Of a stretch of 64,000 nt of DNA, positions 43,301 to 51,136 are shown piece after piece. Position numbers and translations under genes: made by a program. The notes beneath the pieces were generated by a model. It was not told the DNA's origin, ran no database searches, and worked only from the letters and a program-made list of their open reading frames with translations. Positions within the stretch are counted from its first letter, which is position 1, and each line of letters opens with the position of its first letter. The stretch is from DTU064 sp045588245 (GTDB lineage: Bacteria > Bacillota > Clostridia > Oscillospirales > CAG-272). The stretch is from assembly GCA_045588245.1 (NCBI GenBank), contig JAZNDW010000019.1, forward strand, positions 35,440 through 99,439. The letters are read 5' to 3'.

Positions 43301-43689
43301 ACTACATGGACGGTGAGGTGCTCATCACGGGTGTAACGTATTCCGATGCGATACCGATCAGCCCCGCCGATCACGAAAAACACGGATCGTTGACGGTGGA
43401 TATCGGATGCGACGGCAAACGTGCCGTGCGCCTGACGGCGGTGGTGGGGGCGTGTGCATTTCCCGGTGATAAAACTCAGCGGCGCGTAACGTATGGGATC
43501 GCGCAAAGAGGCGTAGCGGCAAGATACGTCACCGTTATCGAGCCGCACGAGGGAGATGCTGCTGTCAGATCCGTTCGCGGCATCGACAAAAACACGGTTG
43601 AGGTAACGCTCCGTTGCGGTGCAGTCGAGGTCGTTCACATTGACGGCATTGAAGACGGAGCACCGACGGTGACGGTAACGAGAGCATAA
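40327..43689 (+). CDS. Large heparinase II/III-like protein, putative polysaccharide lyase
   Basis: This is a 1120-residue cytoplasmic protein without a signal peptide. I choose ATG 40327, eight bases after AAGG; ATG 40321 is too close to that site. Residues 1-240 are beta-rich. About 250-600 are a helical toroid-like region (WVEEPLVFTAYMYALTRDERY, YDLIYNSP, FDDGWWYECSISYNTW). Near 630-655 is the heparinase II/III-type motif GSHGFAHGHFDRTEMLSLMR and YGKSVYNPEH; the rest is beta-sandwich. The His-x-His-x-Asp cluster suggests a lyase on uronic-acid-containing glycans. Size and missing signal are unlike classical members; the specificity is unknown. Confidence 0.7.
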   Translation: MNEKRFYYDILSEFKTNRSGVKTTFIPPEAELGKGRVPYGFDSINTSAADVYGWYGFRFVMHTTAADTDVTVTVKVADGLVLSRRLTLPTAGEHSFDCRLQDFDIESAKPHVWHELHSVTVDTRAEIVVAKLVRGRVIAAVCDVKGKSGEVGDTLSYTVRVYNCSDATQSVVAEQIFDGWESIIYGIAPSAATILSFGEAEFTVTGEIHDYMVRGAHEKGTVRFTPSGDGASAVTVDVYSMRAVIHPLIYHTSEEWEKTAEKIDNYEKFKPEYERMKLVADGWEPNPPVPLGERDYCYDTWVEEPLVFTAYMYALTRDERYAEKATRFMEYFSNGTDGYPVKKKGCSQSYVQEGHFIAHIALAYDLIYNSPSVANGLKQSMTECFRIYCDILDRNLASGHISNWVLSELSGALYCSVMLGDYERIDRFVFGPTGIIEQLRYGAFDDGWWYECSISYNTWVSSIMLHTAHLMRRYGVDLINASFPIPYNKQVRASHPSRPTEVRFAMVNQKWGGIRRGYIRIKDLFDAPIRFVDYKGVMFGVNDSDEKKLGGMHLGSTYDLAYHYYRDPLYISIIKNDPSPDPIFGIAELPDTADGSEPYRESAYSDNIGLLMLRSRVKGREAREEIQAILRYGSHGFAHGHFDRTEMLSLMRYGKSVYNPEHVWWGYGHLMYKFYVQSSATKNMVTVDGKMQLPSDSERTLFSCNDGFSAGAVRTTAVWAYPPFGGMVYDTGRNLHEQVEYNVADLSSITAAPHGEVTEPTEPIRQSRAMAVTDDYVVMFDHLCGEREHDYDCLYQLGSLSSITASGEVLHIGHRAQKTTDPKSDAQFITNCDFYKTTGEVKASFSVRFGDEADLRGARFGHCEPGELITDVYTAWPRENTVSVGLVAADMGVRIPYNMTVTADGDKIISYHANAWILGTRQLDCELSGQKKLTFDIENLPVYNEQLYPYRSSQGLFLADAVIEYDDGECVRVADMAILRENIDEGHGIGRDYMDGEVLITGVTYSDAIPISPADHEKHGSLTVDIGCDGKRAVRLTAVVGACAFPGDKTQRRVTYGIAQRGVAARYVTVIEPHEGDAAVRSVRGIDKNTVEVTLRCGAVEVVHIDGIEDGAPTVTVTRA

Positions 43690-43694
43690 ATTAA

Positions 43695-43735
43695 AGAGAA
43701 AAACCCGAAGGGAGGCCTTCGGGTTTTTCTCTATC
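43695..43735 (+). terminator. Strong rho-independent terminator
   Basis: A 17-bp perfect stem (43695-43711 with 43716-43732) with a GAGG loop contains an internal T run and follows the heparinase-like gene directly. Confidence 0.92.
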
Positions 43736-43809
43736 TCTCCCTATAATAATTGACGGTGCGGCAGGGCTTTGATATAATAGTAAAAAACATAAATTACGAG
43801 GGCATAATA

Positions 43810-44139
43810 ATGACAGTAAACGAATATCAGGCGCTTGCCATGAAAACTCTGAATCCCGCGCTTCCGAAAAAGGACGTATTGATCAACGGCGTTATGGGGC
43901 TTTGCGGCGAAGCGGGCGAGGCGATAGATATTGTGAAAAAGCATCTGGCGCAAGGACACGAGCTTGACCGCGACGCTCTTATAAAGGAGCTTGGCGACGT
44001 TGCGTGGTATTTGGCGGAAACGGCAACGGCGCTCGACGTTACACTTGAAGAAGTGCTTGCGGGGAATATTGAGAAGCTGAAAAAGCGTTACCCCGACGGC
44101 TTTTCGACGGCCCGGTCAGTTGAACGCGTCGAAGAATAG
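43810..44139 (+). CDS. MazG-like nucleotide pyrophosphohydrolase
   Basis: This is a 109-residue protein; ATG 43810 has GAGGG seven bases upstream. It shows the all-alpha NTP pyrophosphatase pattern: GLCGEAGEAIDIVKKHLAQG (ExxE) and IKELGDVAWYLAETATAL (ExxD). It belongs to the single-domain MazG/phage-type group that hydrolyses NTPs or dNTPs to monophosphates, often house-cleaning. It is independent of uvrB, which has its own promoter. Confidence 0.9.
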   Translation: MTVNEYQALAMKTLNPALPKKDVLINGVMGLCGEAGEAIDIVKKHLAQGHELDRDALIKELGDVAWYLAETATALDVTLEEVLAGNIEKLKKRYPDGFSTARSVERVEE

Positions 44140-44140
44140 A

Positions 44141-44197
44141 TCGTTCCGATTACGATCAATCGTTCCGATTGCAATCAATCGTTCCGATTGAGCACAA
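44141..44197 (+). repeat. Three tandem 19-bp repeats upstream of the uvrB promoter
   Basis: Three 19-bp units (44141-44159, 44160-44178, 44179-44197) share TCGTTCCGATT and diverge in the last 8 bases. Each contains inverted arms ATCG-TTC-CGAT, extended to AATCG/CGATT in units 2 and 3. The last unit ends six bases before the -35 of the uvrB promoter, a typical activator position. They are not LexA boxes. Confidence 0.8.
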
Positions 44198-44203
44198 TTA
44201 TAC

Positions 44204-44232
44204 TTTACAATTAAAAATAGTTGTGATATAAT
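44204..44232 (+). promoter_or_regulatory. uvrB promoter
   Basis: TTTACA (44204-44209), 17 bases, TATAAT (44227-44232). Transcription would start near 44239, just before the LexA box. Confidence 0.8.
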
Positions 44233-44244
44233 ATTCCGTGCAAA

Positions 44245-44258
44245 CGAACATACGTTCA
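44245..44258 (+). promoter_or_regulatory. LexA (DinR) box in front of uvrB
   Basis: CGAACATACGTTCA matches the Gram-positive SOS operator CGAACrnryGTTyG at all but the final base. It sits right downstream of the uvrB -10, where a bound repressor would block initiation. uvrB and uvrA are classic SOS genes. Confidence 0.88.
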
Positions 44259-44278
44259 TTTATTTTGGAGGCAGGCAA

Positions 44279-46252
44279 ATGAGAGAGGGCTTCGTTCTGA
44301 AAAGTTCATATAAGCCGACGGGCGATCAGCCCGAAGCGATCCGCAAGCTTACCGACGGGTTGCTTCGCGGAGAGCGTATGCAGACGCTTCTCGGAGTTAC
44401 CGGCTCGGGCAAAACGTTCACGATGGCGAACGTTATTGCGAATCTTGGCCGTCCTGCGATCATTCTTGAACCGAATAAAACGCTTGCGGCACAGCTTTGC
44501 TCGGAAATGCGCGAATTTTTCCCAGACGCGGCGGTAGAATATTTTGTATCCTACTATGATTATTTCCAGCCCGAAGCCTACATTCCCGGCAAAGATATGT
44601 ATATCGAAAAGGATTCGCTCATCAACGATGAGATCGACAAGCTTCGTCACAGCGCAACGTCTGCGCTTTTTGAACGCAGAGACGTCATCATCGTTGCGTC
44701 CGTGTCGTGTATATATTCGCTCGGCGATCCGAACGAATATCAGCGTCAGCTCGTTTCCGTTCGGCCGGGACAGTACATGGAGCGCAACGATTTTATCAAA
44801 CAGCTTATTTCGATCGGATACGAACGCAACGACATCGGCTTTGAGCGAACGAAATTCCGTGTGCGCGGCGATACTGTCGACGTGATCCCGTCAAATTCGG
44901 GAGATACGGCACTGCGCGTTGAATTTTTCGGTGACGAGATCGACCGCGTAACGGAGATCTCCACCGTTACGGGCGAGGTCAAGTCCGAGTTGCGATATGC
45001 CGCCGTTTTCCCTGCCACGCACTACGTTGCAGATCCCGCGAAGCGCGAGGCGGCACTTGAGGCGATCGAAAACGAAATGTACGAGCGCGCCGATTTCTTC
45101 CGCGCCGAAGGGAAACTCATCGAAGCACAGCGAATTGAGGAGCGCACGCGCTACGACATTGAAATGATGCGCGAGATCGGATACTGCTCGGGAGTTGAAA
45201 ACTATTCGCGCGTCCTTGCGGGACGCGAGCCCGGCTCAACGCCGTATACGTTGCTTGATTATTTTCCGAAGGATTATATAATGTTCATCGACGAAAGCCA
45301 CGTTGCCGTGCCGCAGGTCAGGGGAATGAGCGGGGGAGATTTGGCGCGCAAGCGCAATCTCGTCGATTACGGCTTCCGACTGCCGTCGGCGTTCGATAAC
45401 CGTCCGCTTCGCTTTGAGGAATTTGAATCAAAGCTGAATCAGGTCGTATTCGTGTCGGCAACGCCGTCTGAGTACGAGCGCACGCATTCCACGTCCGTTG
45501 CTGAGCAGATCATACGTCCGACGGGACTCGTTGACCCCGAGGTAGACGTGCGTCCCGTTGAAACGCAGATTGACGACGTGCTGGGAGAAATACGAATCCG
45601 CGCCGCGCGCGGCGAGCGTTCGCTCGTCTGCACGCTGACGACGAAAATGGCAGAGGACATCACGGACTATTTTGAAAGCGTCGGTGTCCGCGTCAGATAT
45701 ATACACCACGAAGTTGAAACTATGGAGCGCACGGAGCTTTTGCGCGACTTGCGTATGGGCGAATACGACGTTCTCGTCGGAATCAATCTCTTGCGCGAGG
45801 GCATAGACTTGCCCGAAGTATCGCTTGTCGCGATACTTGACGCGGACAAGGAAGGCTTCCTGCGCAACGAAACATCGTTGATCCAGACGATAGGTCGTGC
45901 CGCGCGAAATGCGAATGGCAAGGTAATACTGTATGCCGCGTCCATGACGCGCAGCATCAAAGCCGCCGTTGCGGAAACGAACCGCCGCCGCGGAATACAG
46001 ATGAAGTATAACGAGGAGCACGGAATCGTGCCGCAAACGGTCAAAAAGGATATTCGCGAGCTTATTTCTATCGGCGAAACAAAGGACAAGAGCGACGGCA
46101 AGACACGCCGCCGTGTATCCGCGATGACGCCCGCCGAACGCGAGGCTCACATCGCCGAGCTGACACGCGAAATGAAAGAGGCGGCGTCAAAGCTTGACTT
46201 TGAACGTGCCGCGTACCTGCGCGACAGGATAAAGGAAATGAAGGGCGTCTGA
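44279..46252 (+). CDS. uvrB: Excinuclease ABC subunit B
   Basis: This 657-residue protein verifies DNA damage and loads UvrC. GGAGG precedes the ATG. It shows Walker A LLGVTGSGKTFTMANV (about 37-52), the beta-hairpin YFVSYYDYFQPEAYIPGKD, MFIDESHVAVPQVRGM, the helicase motif VGINLLREGIDLPEVSLV and IGRAARNANGKVI. A C-terminal UVR domain (TREMKEAASKLDFERAAYLR) contacts UvrC. It is 28 bases upstream of uvrA; uvrC is not in the window. Confidence 0.97.
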   Translation: MREGFVLKSSYKPTGDQPEAIRKLTDGLLRGERMQTLLGVTGSGKTFTMANVIANLGRPAIILEPNKTLAAQLCSEMREFFPDAAVEYFVSYYDYFQPEAYIPGKDMYIEKDSLINDEIDKLRHSATSALFERRDVIIVASVSCIYSLGDPNEYQRQLVSVRPGQYMERNDFIKQLISIGYERNDIGFERTKFRVRGDTVDVIPSNSGDTALRVEFFGDEIDRVTEISTVTGEVKSELRYAAVFPATHYVADPAKREAALEAIENEMYERADFFRAEGKLIEAQRIEERTRYDIEMMREIGYCSGVENYSRVLAGREPGSTPYTLLDYFPKDYIMFIDESHVAVPQVRGMSGGDLARKRNLVDYGFRLPSAFDNRPLRFEEFESKLNQVVFVSATPSEYERTHSTSVAEQIIRPTGLVDPEVDVRPVETQIDDVLGEIRIRAARGERSLVCTLTTKMAEDITDYFESVGVRVRYIHHEVETMERTELLRDLRMGEYDVLVGINLLREGIDLPEVSLVAILDADKEGFLRNETSLIQTIGRAARNANGKVILYAASMTRSIKAAVAETNRRRGIQMKYNEEHGIVPQTVKKDIRELISIGETKDKSDGKTRRRVSAMTPAEREAHIAELTREMKEAASKLDFERAAYLRDRIKEMKGV

Positions 46253-46280
46253 TACGGCGTCCTCTTCATAAGAGGTATTA

Positions 46281-49133
46281 ATGGCAAACGATAAAATTAT
46301 CATAAAAGGCGCACGGGTCCACAATCTCAAAAATATCGATGTGGAGCTGCCGCGCAACAAGCTCATAATATTCACGGGACTTTCGGGCTCGGGCAAGTCG
46401 TCGCTTGCGTTTGACACGCTTTATGCAGAGGGACACCGACGTTTCGTCGAGTCGCTATCGTCCTACGCGAGAATGTTTTTGGGACAGCTTGACAAGCCCG
46501 ACGTCGATTCGATACATGGGCTCTCGCCGTCAATTTCAATAGATCAGAAAACGACGTCAAAAAATCCGCGCTCCACGGTCGGCACGGTTACGGAAATATA
46601 TGACTACTTACGTCTGCTTTGGGCGAGAGTTGGCGTGCCGCACTGTCCCGTTTGCGGCAAGGAGATCGCGGCGCAGACGACGGACGTGATCCTTGATAAG
46701 ATCATGGCACTGCCCGAGGGAGAGCGCTTCCTCGTGCTTGCGCCCGTCGTCAGAGGCAAAAAGGGAATGCACGAGAAGGTCTTTGCCGACGCGAAAAGAT
46801 CGGGCTACGTCCGCGTCCGCGTTGACGGGGTGACGTACGAGCTTTCCGAGGAGATAAAGCTTGACAAGAATAAAAAACACAATATCGACATCGTTGTGGA
46901 CAGACTCGTCTGCCGTCCCGACATAAGAACGCGCCTTTCCGACTCGGTAGAGGCGGCACTCCGCGCTGCGGAGGGGTACGTTCTCATAGCGACGGTGCCG
47001 CGTGAGGGCGAGGGACAGGAGCTTTATTTTTCGCAGAACTACGCCTGCGAGGAGCATAACGTCAGTATTCCCGAGCTTGAACCGCGTCTGTTTTCATTCA
47101 ACAATCCGTTCGGCGCCTGCCCCGAATGCTCGGGCATGGGCGTGATCGAACGCATCTCTCCCGAAAGAATTATATTCGACAAGTCGCTTTCATTGAAAGA
47201 AGGTGCCATCTGCGTCAACGGCTTCAAATCGCTCGATGCAGAAACGTGGTTCGGCCCGCTTTTTGCCGCCGTCGGCGAGGATTACGGCTTCACGCTCGAC
47301 ACGCCGATCTCGGAGTTTTCCGAGGCGGCGATGGAGGCGCTTTTGTGGGGCACGGGTGACAAAACATACGAGATCGACCGCTATTTTGAAGGAACTGTAC
47401 GCCATCAGATCAAAAAGTTTGACGGTGTCATTCCGATGATAGAATGGCGGCGCAGAATGTCGGGGATCGGCGAATACTATAATGAATTCGTTGATGAACA
47501 GCTCTGCCCGCGCTGTCACGGCAGACGTTTATCCGACATCGCGCTGGCTGTGACGGTCGGCGGCATCGACATTGAAAGCTTCACTCGCAAATCGGTGTCG
47601 GACGCACTTGATTTTATAAATAATCTGTCGCTGTCTTCGACGGATGCGGAGATAGCACGCGACATAATTAAGGAAGTCAAAGCGCGGCTCGGATTTTTGA
47701 TCTCTGTCGGGCTTGACTATCTGACGCTTTCGCGCAAAGCGGGGACGCTTTCGGGCGGCGAAGCGCAGCGCATCAGGCTTGCAACGCAGATAGGAAGCTC
47801 GCTTGTCGGCGTGCTTTATATACTTGATGAGCCGTCGATCGGGCTTCATCAGCGCGACAACAGCCGTCTGATCGCAACCCTGCAGCGTTTGCGTGACCTT
47901 GGAAACACCGTCATCGTCGTTGAGCACGACGAAGACACGATGCGCGAGTCCGATTATATTGTTGACATAGGCCCCGGCGCGGGAGTTCACGGCGGCACAA
48001 TCGTTTCGGCGGGAACGCCCGATGAGGTTGCGGCGGATGAAAACTCCGTTACGGGAGATTATCTGTCGGGCCGCAAATACATTCCCGTTTCCGTCGAAAG
48101 ACGCAACGGTAACGGACAAAGCTTGCGCGTCGTTGGCGCACGTGAAAACAATCTGAAAAATATCACCGTCGAGTTTCCCCTCGGCAAGCTCGTCTGCGTG
48201 ACGGGCGTGTCGGGCTCGGGCAAATCAAGTCTTGTCAATTCTATACTCCACAACACTCTTGCGCGCGAGCTGAACCGCGCCCGCACTTTCCCCGGAAAGT
48301 GCGACAGAGTTGAGGGCATCGAGCATCTTGATAAGGTCATCTGCATCGACCAGAGTCCTATCGGGCGCACACCGCGCTCCAATCCCGCAACGTACACGGG
48401 GCTTTTCACCGATCTGCGTTCGCTATACGCGATGACGCCCGATTCAAAGCTCCGCGGATACGGTCCGGGGCGCGTCTCCTTCAACGTACGCGGCGGACGT
48501 TGCGAAGCCTGCGAGGGTGACGGCGTCAAGAAGATCGAGATGCACTTTTTGCCCGACGTATACGTCACCTGCGACGTTTGCCACGGCAACAGATACAACC
48601 GCGAAACGCTTGAGGTCAAGTATAAGGGCAAAAACATCAACGATGTACTCAATATGACGGTTGAGGAGGCGCTGTCATTTTTCTCCGAGCACCCCAAGAT
48701 CCGACGCAAACTATCAACGCTTTACGACGTGGGACTCGGATACATCAAGCTCGGTCAGCCGTCAACGACGCTTTCGGGCGGTGAGGCCCAGCGCGTCAAG
48801 CTTGCGACGGAGCTGTCGCGCCGCGACACGGGACGTACCGTTTATATCCTTGACGAGCCGACGACGGGGCTTCATACCGACGACGTCGGCAAGCTTATCG
48901 GCATTTTGCACCGTCTTGTCGATGCGAAAAACTCTGTTATCGTGATCGAGCATAATCTTGATATGATAAAGACTGCGGACTGGATCATAGATCTCGGTCC
49001 CGAGGGCGGTGACGGCGGCGGTACGCTCGTTGCCGAGGGCACGCCCGAGATGATAGCGGAGTGTGAGGCGTCTTATACGGGAGCGTATCTGAAGCCAAAG
49101 CTCGCGGAAGCCCGCAGGGTTACGTTTGAATAA
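46281..49133 (+). CDS. uvrA: Excinuclease ABC subunit A
   Basis: This 950-residue ABC ATPase is the damage-recognition partner of UvrB. Two nucleotide sites: FTGLSGSGKSSLAFDTLYAE and VTGVSGSGKSSLVNSIL. Two signatures LSGGEAQRIRLATQIG and LSGGEAQRVKLATELS, with Walker B LYILDEPSIGLHQRD and VYILDEPTTGLHTDD. Zinc modules: CPVCGKE, CPECSGMG/CPRCHG, and C-terminal CEACEGDG with CDVCHGNRYN. Length and order are normal. It shares the LexA-controlled uvrB transcript. Confidence 0.97.
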   Translation: MANDKIIIKGARVHNLKNIDVELPRNKLIIFTGLSGSGKSSLAFDTLYAEGHRRFVESLSSYARMFLGQLDKPDVDSIHGLSPSISIDQKTTSKNPRSTVGTVTEIYDYLRLLWARVGVPHCPVCGKEIAAQTTDVILDKIMALPEGERFLVLAPVVRGKKGMHEKVFADAKRSGYVRVRVDGVTYELSEEIKLDKNKKHNIDIVVDRLVCRPDIRTRLSDSVEAALRAAEGYVLIATVPREGEGQELYFSQNYACEEHNVSIPELEPRLFSFNNPFGACPECSGMGVIERISPERIIFDKSLSLKEGAICVNGFKSLDAETWFGPLFAAVGEDYGFTLDTPISEFSEAAMEALLWGTGDKTYEIDRYFEGTVRHQIKKFDGVIPMIEWRRRMSGIGEYYNEFVDEQLCPRCHGRRLSDIALAVTVGGIDIESFTRKSVSDALDFINNLSLSSTDAEIARDIIKEVKARLGFLISVGLDYLTLSRKAGTLSGGEAQRIRLATQIGSSLVGVLYILDEPSIGLHQRDNSRLIATLQRLRDLGNTVIVVEHDEDTMRESDYIVDIGPGAGVHGGTIVSAGTPDEVAADENSVTGDYLSGRKYIPVSVERRNGNGQSLRVVGARENNLKNITVEFPLGKLVCVTGVSGSGKSSLVNSILHNTLARELNRARTFPGKCDRVEGIEHLDKVICIDQSPIGRTPRSNPATYTGLFTDLRSLYAMTPDSKLRGYGPGRVSFNVRGGRCEACEGDGVKKIEMHFLPDVYVTCDVCHGNRYNRETLEVKYKGKNINDVLNMTVEEALSFFSEHPKIRRKLSTLYDVGLGYIKLGQPSTTLSGGEAQRVKLATELSRRDTGRTVYILDEPTTGLHTDDVGKLIGILHRLVDAKNSVIVIEHNLDMIKTADWIIDLGPEGGDGGGTLVAEGTPEMIAECEASYTGAYLKPKLAEARRVTFE

Positions 49134-49167
49134 CGTTCGTTAATTATAAAATCGAAAAAATGCGAAA

Positions 49168-49205
49168 ACAAGTCCGCGTGCCGTGAGCACGCGGACTTGT
49201 TCTTA
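49168..49205 (+). terminator. Terminator of uvrBA
   Basis: A 15-bp stem AACAAGTCCGCGTGC/GCACGCGGACTTGTT (49168-49182 with 49188-49202) has a CGTGA loop and a short T-rich tail. Confidence 0.85.
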
Positions 49206-49235
49206 TATTGTTTACAAATATTTTCGCGGAGCGCT

Positions 49236-49268
49236 TGACAAACGTTTGCGATAGTGGTAAATTATATT
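49236..49268 (+). promoter_or_regulatory. Promoter of the hrcA-grpE-dnaK-dnaJ operon
   Basis: TTGACA at 49236-49241. The -10 is either TAATTA (49259-49264, 17-base spacing) or TATATT (49263-49268, longer spacing). The CIRCE element follows within ten bases. Confidence 0.7.
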
Positions 49269-49274
49269 ACGAAG

Positions 49275-49301
49275 TTAGCACTCAAACACAATGAGTGCTA
49301 A
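49275..49301. promoter_or_regulatory. CIRCE element (HrcA operator)
   Basis: TTAGCACTC-N9-GAGTGCTAA, a perfect match to the CIRCE consensus. HrcA, encoded just downstream, binds it and is released on heat shock when GroE is titrated. Confidence 0.98.
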
Positions 49302-49369
49302 AAAATGAAGACGAACCGCAATCAGCGGACGCTGACGCGGAAGTATAATTCAGTGGGGAGGCGGCAAAA

Positions 49370-50470
49370 GTGGCACACAATGATACAGAGCGCCATTTGA
49401 CGGAGCTATCTGAACGACAGAAGCTCATTTTGAGAGAGATAGTTGATTCCCACATAAAAAACGGCGAGCCCGTTGGCTCAAAGGCGCTGACCTCGCTCGG
49501 CGACAAGGTATATTCGTCCGCAACGATACGCAACGAGATGGCGCATCTTGAAGAGATCGGTTATCTTGAATCGCCGCATACGTCAGCCGGACGCATACCG
49601 ACCGAGCTCGGCTACAGATTCTATGTTGATATGCTCCGTGAACGGTATGAGATGACGTCACGCGAGCTTGAAACGCTGAAGCTGATGACGGCGGCGAAGA
49701 TGTCGGAGCTTGATTCGATACTCGAAACGGCAACGAAGCTTGCAAGCTCAATGACGAACTACACGGCGCTTGCCGTGCGTCCGAAGCGATCGCCCGCAGC
49801 GGCACAGCGCTTTGAGACCGTTTACCTTAACGAAAGCAATCTCTTGCTCGTTATTATGTTTTCCGAGGAGAATATAAGGACGGTTCGTGTGGGAAGCCGC
49901 GAAAAGCTGACGCGTGAAAGCGTTATGAGGCTTGCCGACGTTCTGAACAGATACGCCGCAGGCGTTCCTGCGGAGGCGATAACGCTTCCGGTTATCGTCG
50001 AGATGGAATCGCTCATGGGAGAGCATGCGTCGCTTGTGAATCCGATCATGAAAATGATCTACGAGGCGATGAACGACGGAGACGGAGGCGACGTTCACGT
50101 TGAGGGTGTCAATAATTTGTTGTCGTATCCTGAATATTCGAGCATAGATTCTGTCAAGGATATGCTTTCCATGTTTGACAGACGCGACGATATCGTGAAG
50201 CTTGTATCCGGCGCGGACGGTGACGACGTTAACGTCTATATCGGAAGCGAGAATGCCGTTGACACGAAAGGAAACTCCTCTCTCATATTCCGTACCATCA
50301 AGCGCGGAGGCGAGGTCGTCGGTGCGATCGGAATCATCGGTCCGCGGCGAATGGACTATTCACGCGTGATCGCACTGATAGAGCAGATCGCGGGCAGTGT
50401 TTCCGATGCGGTGCAAATGACACCGATGTTGCCGCCGGGAAGTGACGAGGGCGAAACAGAAAACGAATGA
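49370..50470 (+). CDS. hrcA: Heat-inducible transcription repressor HrcA
   Basis: This is a 366-residue protein starting at GTG 49370 with GGGGAGG eight bases upstream. N-terminal winged helix: LTELSERQKLILREIVDSHI, GEPVGSKALTS, VYSSATIRNEMAHLEEIGYL and SPHTSAGRIPTELGYRFYVD. C-terminal GAF-like half: TIKRGGEVVGAIGIIGPRRM and DYSRVIALIEQIAGSV. It represses its own operon through CIRCE. Confidence 0.97.
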   Translation: MAHNDTERHLTELSERQKLILREIVDSHIKNGEPVGSKALTSLGDKVYSSATIRNEMAHLEEIGYLESPHTSAGRIPTELGYRFYVDMLRERYEMTSRELETLKLMTAAKMSELDSILETATKLASSMTNYTALAVRPKRSPAAAQRFETVYLNESNLLLVIMFSEENIRTVRVGSREKLTRESVMRLADVLNRYAAGVPAEAITLPVIVEMESLMGEHASLVNPIMKMIYEAMNDGDGGDVHVEGVNNLLSYPEYSSIDSVKDMLSMFDRRDDIVKLVSGADGDDVNVYIGSENAVDTKGNSSLIFRTIKRGGEVVGAIGIIGPRRMDYSRVIALIEQIAGSVSDAVQMTPMLPPGSDEGETENE

Positions 50471-50497
50471 CCTATAATCATATAAAGCGAGGGCGAA

Positions 50498-51070
50498 ATG
50501 AACGAAGAAAAAATTCCAAATGAAACCGTTGCCGAAGAAGAAACGGCGACGGATACGGCTGATAAGCCAAAAGAAAAGGATAAAGATATAAAAAAACAAA
50601 ATAAAGAGCTGAAAGCGGAAAACGCGGCTCTTACAAAGAAGAATGAGGAGCTCACAACCCTTGTCGCGGAGACAAACGACAAGTATCTCCGTCTTGCGGC
50701 GGAATACGAAAACTTCCGCAAGCGCAGTCAGCGTGAGCGCGAGGCAACTTACGACGACGCAACTTTCGATGCGATACGCAAGCTCCTGCCTACGATAGAC
50801 AATCTTGAACGTGCGGCACAGTATACGGACCCCGAAAAGCTGGCTGACGGCGTTAAGATGATCCTCAAGACGCTTCCCGATACGCTTACGTCGCTTGAAG
50901 TTGAAGCGTTCGGCGAGGCGGGCGAGGAATTTGACCCCAACATTCACAACGCAGTTATGATGGTGAGCGACGGGAACACGGAATCGGGCAAGATCGCAGG
51001 CGTGCTCCAACGCGGATACCGCCGCGGCGAAAAGGTGCTCCGCTACGCGATGGTCACCGTTGCGGAATAA
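50498..51070 (+). CDS. grpE: Nucleotide exchange factor GrpE
   Basis: This 190-residue protein exchanges ADP on DnaK. The first 50 residues are charged and disordered, then comes a long coiled coil (residues 30-75), then LRLAAEYENFRKRSQREREA, the GrpE signature region, and a C-terminal beta domain ending in SGKIAGVLQRGYRRGEKVLR. Its GAGGG site is 27 bases after hrcA. Confidence 0.95.
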   Translation: MNEEKIPNETVAEEETATDTADKPKEKDKDIKKQNKELKAENAALTKKNEELTTLVAETNDKYLRLAAEYENFRKRSQREREATYDDATFDAIRKLLPTIDNLERAAQYTDPEKLADGVKMILKTLPDTLTSLEVEAFGEAGEEFDPNIHNAVMMVSDGNTESGKIAGVLQRGYRRGEKVLRYAMVTVAE

Positions 51071-51136
51071 TCGCACGGCAAAAAACAGAAACTAAAACAA
51101 ATCAATATAAATTTACAATTTCGGAGGAAATTAAAA

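Noticed and set aside
44141..44197. Iterons as a small CRISPR array or plasmid origin
   Set aside because: Only three units of 19 bp without spacers, adjacent to a promoter; no cas or rep gene nearby.
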